In this document: positions 14,702-18,571 of the stretch, in pieces
How positions within the stretch are numbered: the stretch's first letter is position 1
Layout of the letters: each line of letters starts with the position of its first letter
Origin: Vulcanimicrobiota bacterium
GTDB taxonomy: Bacteria; Vulcanimicrobiota; Vulcanimicrobiia; Eremiobacterales; Eremiobacteraceae
Direction: 5' to 3'
Length of the DNA stretch: 18,571 bases
Assembly (NCBI GenBank): GCA_019232725.1
Contig: JAFANK010000006.1
Coordinates: 1 to 18,571, forward strand
Made by a program: the position numbers and the translations under genes
Notes under the pieces: generated by a model
Seen by the model: only the letters and a program-made list of their open reading frames with translations
Told to the model about the DNA's origin: nothing
The model's database searches: none

Positions 14702-16018
14702 ATGAGATTCACCTTCATTGACAACGCGTGTGGCATCGTCGAGCATGATGGGTTTCGCATTCTGAGCGACCCGTGGCTCTCCGAAGGCGCCTTTGACGGG
14801 AGTTGGTATCATTTTCCGCCGTTGCGCACGACGCCCCAGGAGCTCTGCGCGGTCGACGCGATCTACGTCAGTCACATCCATCCCGATCATTTCGACCAAG
14901 CAACGCTCGCGGTCTTACCGCACGACCTGCCCGTGATCGTGCTCGATCATGGCAAGAACTATTTGCATCGCGCCCTGGCCGCGGCAGGCTTCGACCGCCT
15001 GGTCAAGATACCCGATGGCAAGAGCGCCCAGTTGGGGCCGTTTGCGCTCACCGCCTACAAGCCGTTCGCAACGGATATCTTCCATGAATCCACGATCGGC
15101 AATGTGATCGATAGCTCCCTCGCGATGGAAGCGGGTCAGTACAAGCTATACAACGGCAACGACAACAATCTCACGCTCGAGGCGGCAGAGGCGATGCGCA
15201 GGCGCCACGGCACCTTCGACCTCGCGCTGCTCAAGTATAACGCGGCAAGTCCCTATCCGGCCTGTTTTTTCAATCTTGACGAGCAGCGCCGGCTTGCGGA
15301 AGCTGCGCGCATCCGCGAGCGCAATCTCGAGCATCTCGTCAGGGTGACCGAGATCTTGCAGCCGCGGTGCATGATGCCGTTTGCCGGCAACTTCGTGTAC
15401 GCAGGGAAACAGTGGCGCAAGAACCGGTTCTTGGGCACGACCACCTGGGATGCCGCCGCGCAGTATGTCGCGCAGCACCTACCGGCGCAAAAGATGCTCG
15501 TGATGAACGAAGGGCAGACCTACGATCTGGCGAGCGGCACGGTCGCGGGATCCGCGTATAAACCGGTTGACCGCAACGCGCAGGACAAATACGCCGAGGG
15601 ACTCGCTGACGTCACCTATCCATACGAATCAGAGACGCTTGACGAGGACGCTCGCGCGCGCATGCGCTCGGCACTGCCGATCGCGCGCGCGAACCTCTGG
15701 CGCATGCAGCAGCAGCTCGGCTTCACGCAGGCGTACAACATGTACGTCGACGTCGCGGACGGGGAGTACTTCCACTTTTCCTTTGCCGATGCTGCGAGCG
15801 GGTTCGCCGCGTCGGACGCACCATGCAAACGGCCCTATCTACGTGCGGCGATGGATCCGCGCTTGCTCTTGCAGATCCTCGAACGGCGCGCGCACTGGAA
15901 CAACGTCGAAATCGGCGGGCACATCGACTTCTTCCGCGATCCGGACGTCTATTATCCGGACGTGCACGTCATGCTGTCCTTTTTGCACGTGCCTCAGCGC
16001 GTCGCGAAAATCGCCTGA
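14702..16018 (+). CDS. Metallo-beta-lactamase-fold protein resembling the CMP-Neu5Ac hydroxylase catalytic domain
   Basis: A cytosolic protein of 438 residues (no signal or membrane segment). After FTFIDNACGIVEHDGFRILS come DPWLSEGAF-x-x-x-W and the metal-binding HxHxDH as SHIHPDHFD (His58, His60, Asp62, His63). Further on are YNAASPYPACFF, ILQPRCMMPFAGNFVYAG and, near the end, HIDFFRDPDVYYPDVHVM. From memory these blocks line up in order with vertebrate CMAH, which shows DPWLxGxAF, ISHMHSDHF, FAGGASGFP, LQPRxxCPFAGYFV and RDPDIYHH. The CMAH Rieske iron-sulfur domain (C-x-H with C-x-x-H) is absent. UlaG-like hydrolases (COG2220) are the broader family. It sits ten bases after the polymerase gene and upstream of CDP-sugar genes, so a nucleotide-sugar or glycan-precursor substrate is likely; the reaction is unknown. 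Confidence 0.88.
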   Translation: MRFTFIDNACGIVEHDGFRILSDPWLSEGAFDGSWYHFPPLRTTPQELCAVDAIYVSHIHPDHFDQATLAVLPHDLPVIVLDHGKNYLHRALAAAGFDRLVKIPDGKSAQLGPFALTAYKPFATDIFHESTIGNVIDSSLAMEAGQYKLYNGNDNNLTLEAAEAMRRRHGTFDLALLKYNAASPYPACFFNLDEQRRLAEAARIRERNLEHLVRVTEILQPRCMMPFAGNFVYAGKQWRKNRFLGTTTWDAAAQYVAQHLPAQKMLVMNEGQTYDLASGTVAGSAYKPVDRNAQDKYAEGLADVTYPYESETLDEDARARMRSALPIARANLWRMQQQLGFTQAYNMYVDVADGEYFHFSFADAASGFAASDAPCKRPYLRAAMDPRLLLQILERRAHWNNVEIGGHIDFFRDPDVYYPDVHVMLSFLHVPQRVAKIA

Positions 16019-16031
16019 CGGTTGCCTCGTC

Positions 16032-16811
16032 ATGCAGGGGGAAACGACCATTCACGAAGGCTATCGCTGGGCGCGCAGCACGGAGTACGCAACCTATAAC
16101 CAGGCGCTGGGGCTGTACCAAGTCCAGGCCTGTCTCGAACACGCGCGAGGGCGTTACGCCCTCGATCTTGCTTGCGGCGACGGAACGCTCACTGCACAGC
16201 TCGCCCCGCGGTTCGAGCGCATCGTCGGCGTCGATGTCTCACGCGAACACCTTGCGCACGCTCGCGCTCGGGTACCACAAGCCTCGTTCCACGAAGCGCG
16301 CATAGAAGACGTGGCGCTGGACGAGCGCTTTGATTCGATATTCATGCTTAACGTGCTCGAACACGTCGTCGAGCCCGGCGTTGCGCTGCGCGCTGCTGCG
16401 CGGCATCTCGCCCCTGGCGGCGCGCTCATGGTCCACGTCCCCAACGCGGTCGCGATCAACCGGCGCATCGCGGTCGCGATGGGTACGCTTGTCGCCTGCG
16501 ATGAGCTCTCGCCGTACGACCTTCAGGTCGCCGGTCACCGGCGATCGTATGTGATGGGCTCGCTCATCAAGGACATCGAGCACGCGGGACTGCGCGTGGT
16601 CGCGACCGGCGGTGTCTTTTACAAGATGCTCTCCACGCCGCAAATGGATTGGCTCTTGTCACAGGGGCCGTGGAGCGAAGGCGGGTTCGGCTGGGGGCGC
16701 GTCGGCGCGGATTCGCGAGACTGGCGTGCTGAGTTCTGCCGGGCCTGCTACGAGATTGGCCGCGAGCGGCCCGACGACTGCAATATCATCTACGCCGTGG
16801 CAGAAGCATAG
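16032..16811 (+). CDS. Class I SAM-dependent methyltransferase
   Basis: A 259-residue Rossmann-fold methyltransferase. Motif I is ALDLACGDGTLTAQL (43-57), the acidic end of strand 2 is VGVDVS (65-70), and the later motifs are FDSIFMLNVLEHV (100-112) and HLAPGGALMVHVPN (125-138). The C-terminal half, with GHRRSYVMGSLIKDIEHAGL and FYKMLSTPQMDWLL, resembles methyltransferases found in O-antigen and capsule clusters. Acceptor specificity cannot be predicted; a sugar of the locus is the natural guess. The start at 16032 is 13 bases after the MBL gene and has no clear Shine-Dalgarno. The same frame is open upstream from 15567 within the MBL gene, but that part is Arg/Thr/Ser-rich and is not coding. 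Confidence 0.88.
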   Translation: MQGETTIHEGYRWARSTEYATYNQALGLYQVQACLEHARGRYALDLACGDGTLTAQLAPRFERIVGVDVSREHLAHARARVPQASFHEARIEDVALDERFDSIFMLNVLEHVVEPGVALRAAARHLAPGGALMVHVPNAVAINRRIAVAMGTLVACDELSPYDLQVAGHRRSYVMGSLIKDIEHAGLRVVATGGVFYKMLSTPQMDWLLSQGPWSEGGFGWGRVGADSRDWRAEFCRACYEIGRERPDDCNIIYAVAEA

Positions 16812-16835
16812 ACGATGGGCGCGCACACGCATCGC

Positions 16836-17606
16836 ATGAAAGTGGTCATCCTGGCCGGCGGTCTAGGAACGCGCATCAGCGAAGAAACGCATTTGCGCCC
16901 AAAACCCATGGTCGAGATCGGCGGCAAACCCGTGCTCTGGCATATCATGAAGACCTACTCCGCTCACGGCCTCAACGACTTCATCATCTGTTGCGGTTTC
17001 AAAGGCTACATGATCAAAGAGTACTTCGCCAACTACGGTCTGCACATGTCGGACGTGACCTTCGACCTTCGGACCGGCGAGCGGCTCGTCCACCAAAATA
17101 GCGCTGAGGCGTGGCGGGTTACCTGCGTCGACACAGGCTTGGAAACGGCGACCGGCGGACGGCTCAAACGCGTGCGCGAGTATTTGGACGGCGATGCATT
17201 TTGCTTTACCTACGGTGACGGCGTGGGCGACGTCGACATCACCGCGCTCATCGAGCGCCACCACCAACTACGGCTGCCGGCCACGGTGACGGTCACGCGC
17301 CCGCCTGGCCGCTTCGGCGTGTTAACGATGTCGCGTGACAGGATCACCGGTTTTGATGAAAAGCCGGCGGACGAAGGATCGTGGATCAATGCCGGCTACT
17401 TCGTGCTCTCTCCGCAGGTCATCGATACCATCGAGGGTGACACAACGGTATGGGAGCGAGGACCGATGGAGCGCATGGCGCGCGAGGGGAAGCTCGGCGC
17501 CTATATGCACGACGGGTTCTGGCAACCGCTCGACACCTTACGGGATAAGATCCTGTTGAACGACCTCTGGAACGCAGGCAAGGCTCCGTGGAAGACCTGG
17601 CAGTGA
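16836..17606 (+). CDS. rfbF: Glucose-1-phosphate cytidylyltransferase
   Basis: Makes CDP-glucose from CTP and glucose 1-phosphate, the entry step to CDP-linked 3,6-dideoxyhexoses. The 256-residue product is the family's normal length and starts MKVVILAGGLGTRISEET, with the pyrophosphorylase signature GGLGTR (8-13), RPKPMVEIGGKPVLWHIM, FTYGDGVGDVDI (124-135, metal-binding Asp128), FGVLTM, GFDEKP, INAGYFV and FWQPLDTLRDK. An ATG at 16815, only three bases after the methyltransferase stop, would add seven residues and remains possible; I prefer 16836 because the family normally begins with this exact segment. It overlaps rfbG by GTGA. Confidence 0.95.
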   Translation: MKVVILAGGLGTRISEETHLRPKPMVEIGGKPVLWHIMKTYSAHGLNDFIICCGFKGYMIKEYFANYGLHMSDVTFDLRTGERLVHQNSAEAWRVTCVDTGLETATGGRLKRVREYLDGDAFCFTYGDGVGDVDITALIERHHQLRLPATVTVTRPPGRFGVLTMSRDRITGFDEKPADEGSWINAGYFVLSPQVIDTIEGDTTVWERGPMERMAREGKLGAYMHDGFWQPLDTLRDKILLNDLWNAGKAPWKTWQ

Positions 17607-18571
17607 CTGAAGCGTTTTGGAGCGGTAGGCGCGTCATGGTCACGGGGCACACCGGCTTCAAGGGAAGCTGGCTCTGCCTTTGGTTGCAGCAACTCGGCGC
17701 TCGTGTCGCAGGGTTCGCGCTTGCACCACCCACCGCGCCGAGTCTTTTCGAGGCCGCTGCGGTCGGCGAGGGCATGCAGTCGATTGTCGGCGATGTCCGC
17801 GACGGTGGACTGCTTGCGACGAGCATGCGCAGCTTTGAACCGTCGGTCGTCTTCCATCTCGCCGCGCAAGCGTTGGTCCGCCGCTCGTACGAGGATCCAC
17901 TGGAGACCTATTCGACCAATGTGATGGGCACGGCGCACCTGCTCGCCGCGGTGCGCGCCACGACGACGGTTCGCGCAGCCGTGATCGTGACGAGCGACAA
18001 GTGCTACGATCTGCACGTCAAGAGCGAACGGCACGCGGAGACCGATCCCCTCGGGGGTGACGATCCCTATTCAGCAAGCAAAGCCGCAGCCGAGATGATC
18101 GTGTACGGTTATCGGGGGCTGCTGGGCCGCCCGGAGCCGTCTGGTCTCGCCGTCGCTACCGCTCGGGCTGGTAACGTCATCGGCGGCGGGGACTGGTCGC
18201 AGGATCGCCTCGTGCCCGATCTGATCGCGGCGTTTCGAGCCGGAAGGCCAGCCCTCATACGGCAACCTGGCGCTATTCGGCCTTGGCAACACGTCGTCGA
18301 CCCGTTGCGCGGATATCTCATGCTCGCGCAGCGCCTGGCCGGAGACGATGGTGCGGATTTTGCTCAAGCGTGGAACTTCGGACCGGCGTCTGCGGACGAG
18401 CAGCCGGTCTCAGTGCTTGCCGATCGCTCGACCGAACTGTGGGGAGGCGGCGCGACCTGGGCGCGCGACACCATAGCGCATCCGGCCGAAGCGGCCACGT
18501 TACGTTTGGACAGCACGAAAGCGGCCGATCGCCTCGGCTGGCGAGCGAGGATAGGCCTCGAGGCGGGGTTG
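17603..18571 (+). CDS. rfbG: CDP-glucose 4,6-dehydratase (C-terminus beyond the window)
   Basis: Converts CDP-glucose to CDP-4-keto-6-deoxyglucose with bound NAD, the step after RfbF. The reading frame starts at GTG 17603, sharing GTGA with the rfbF stop, and stays open for 323 codons to the end of the window; the family usually has about 350-360 residues. It is an extended short-chain dehydrogenase with the nucleotide-binding TGHTGFKGSW (14-23), FHLAAQALVRRSY, the catalytic TSDK (130-133) and Tyr156/Lys160 in DPYSASK, then ARAGNVIGGGDW, RLVPDLI and IRPWQHVVDPLRGYL, all family hallmarks. The segment between CY and DPYS, in which relatives show an N-x-E-W-x-x-G-Y-R-E pattern, reads DLHVKSERHAETDPLGGD: same length, different residues. 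Confidence 0.95.
   Translation, partial: MTEAFWSGRRVMVTGHTGFKGSWLCLWLQQLGARVAGFALAPPTAPSLFEAAAVGEGMQSIVGDVRDGGLLATSMRSFEPSVVFHLAAQALVRRSYEDPLETYSTNVMGTAHLLAAVRATTTVRAAVIVTSDKCYDLHVKSERHAETDPLGGDDPYSASKAAAEMIVYGYRGLLGRPEPSGLAVATARAGNVIGGGDWSQDRLVPDLIAAFRAGRPALIRQPGAIRPWQHVVDPLRGYLMLAQRLAGDDGADFAQAWNFGPASADEQPVSVLADRSTELWGGGATWARDTIAHPAEAATLRLDSTKAADRLGWRARIGLEAGL

Noticed and set aside
15567..16031. In-frame upstream extension of the methyltransferase by 155 codons
   Set aside because: It lies wholly within the MBL gene in another frame and has the Arg/Thr/Ser composition of non-coding frame.
1..18571. tRNA, rRNA, CRISPR array, insertion sequence, phage genes or a toxin-antitoxin pair
   Set aside because: No direct-repeat arrays, transposase or integrase motifs or RNA gene signatures were seen; nearly all bases are accounted for by the two operons.

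Overview
The window comes from a GC-rich, free-living-type bacterial chromosome. It holds two back-to-back, tightly packed operons that diverge from a 160-base intergenic region (10953-11112). WhiA upstream of gap-pgk-tpiA, and mfd upstream of a PpiC lipoprotein, a YabN-type MazG protein and RqcP, are gene orders known from Gram-positive and related lineages (Firmicutes, Actinobacteria and other Terrabacteria). A deep-branching relative such as Eremiobacterota/WPS-2 or Chloroflexota is plausible, but no rRNA or other marker settles it. I see no RNA genes, mobile elements or CRISPR array.

Minus strand, 10952 down to 1 (housekeeping operon). The order is mfd (transcription-repair coupling factor), a PpiC/PrsA-like lipoprotein foldase, a strong hairpin-plus-T-tract (terminator or attenuator), a YabN-like fusion of a shortened tetrapyrrole-methylase domain to a double MazG pyrophosphohydrolase, rqcP (S4 domain), a GT4 glycosyltransferase, whiA, gap, pgk, tpiA, and the first 12 codons of a further gene that fits gpmI. 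It looks like two conserved blocks joined by the glycosyltransferase: a quality-control block (mfd, foldase, MazG, RqcP) and a WhiA-glycolysis block. Neighbouring genes overlap or lie within about 50 bases of each other.

Plus strand, 11113 to 18571 (cell-surface polysaccharide operon, running off the end). The order is a small secreted Ig-like protein, deoB (phosphopentomutase), a polyprenyl-phosphate sugar-1-phosphate transferase, a Wzy/WaaL-type O-antigen polymerase or ligase, a metallo-beta-lactamase-fold protein resembling the catalytic domain of CMP-Neu5Ac hydroxylase (CMAH), a SAM methyltransferase, rfbF (glucose-1-phosphate cytidylyltransferase) and the N-terminal 323 codons of rfbG (CDP-glucose 4,6-dehydratase). 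RfbF and RfbG together would make CDP-4-keto-6-deoxyglucose, the precursor of 3,6-dideoxyhexoses. The sugar transferase would start the lipid-linked glycan, the Wzy-type protein would polymerise or ligate it, and the MBL protein and methyltransferase are candidates for modifying a sugar.

The most interesting points are the Rieske-less CMAH-like protein in a CDP-sugar operon, the shortened methylase domain on the MazG protein, a Thr-to-Ser change at the DeoB nucleophile, a perfect terminator-like hairpin inside the housekeeping operon, and a short palindromic tandem-repeat element in the divergent promoter region.
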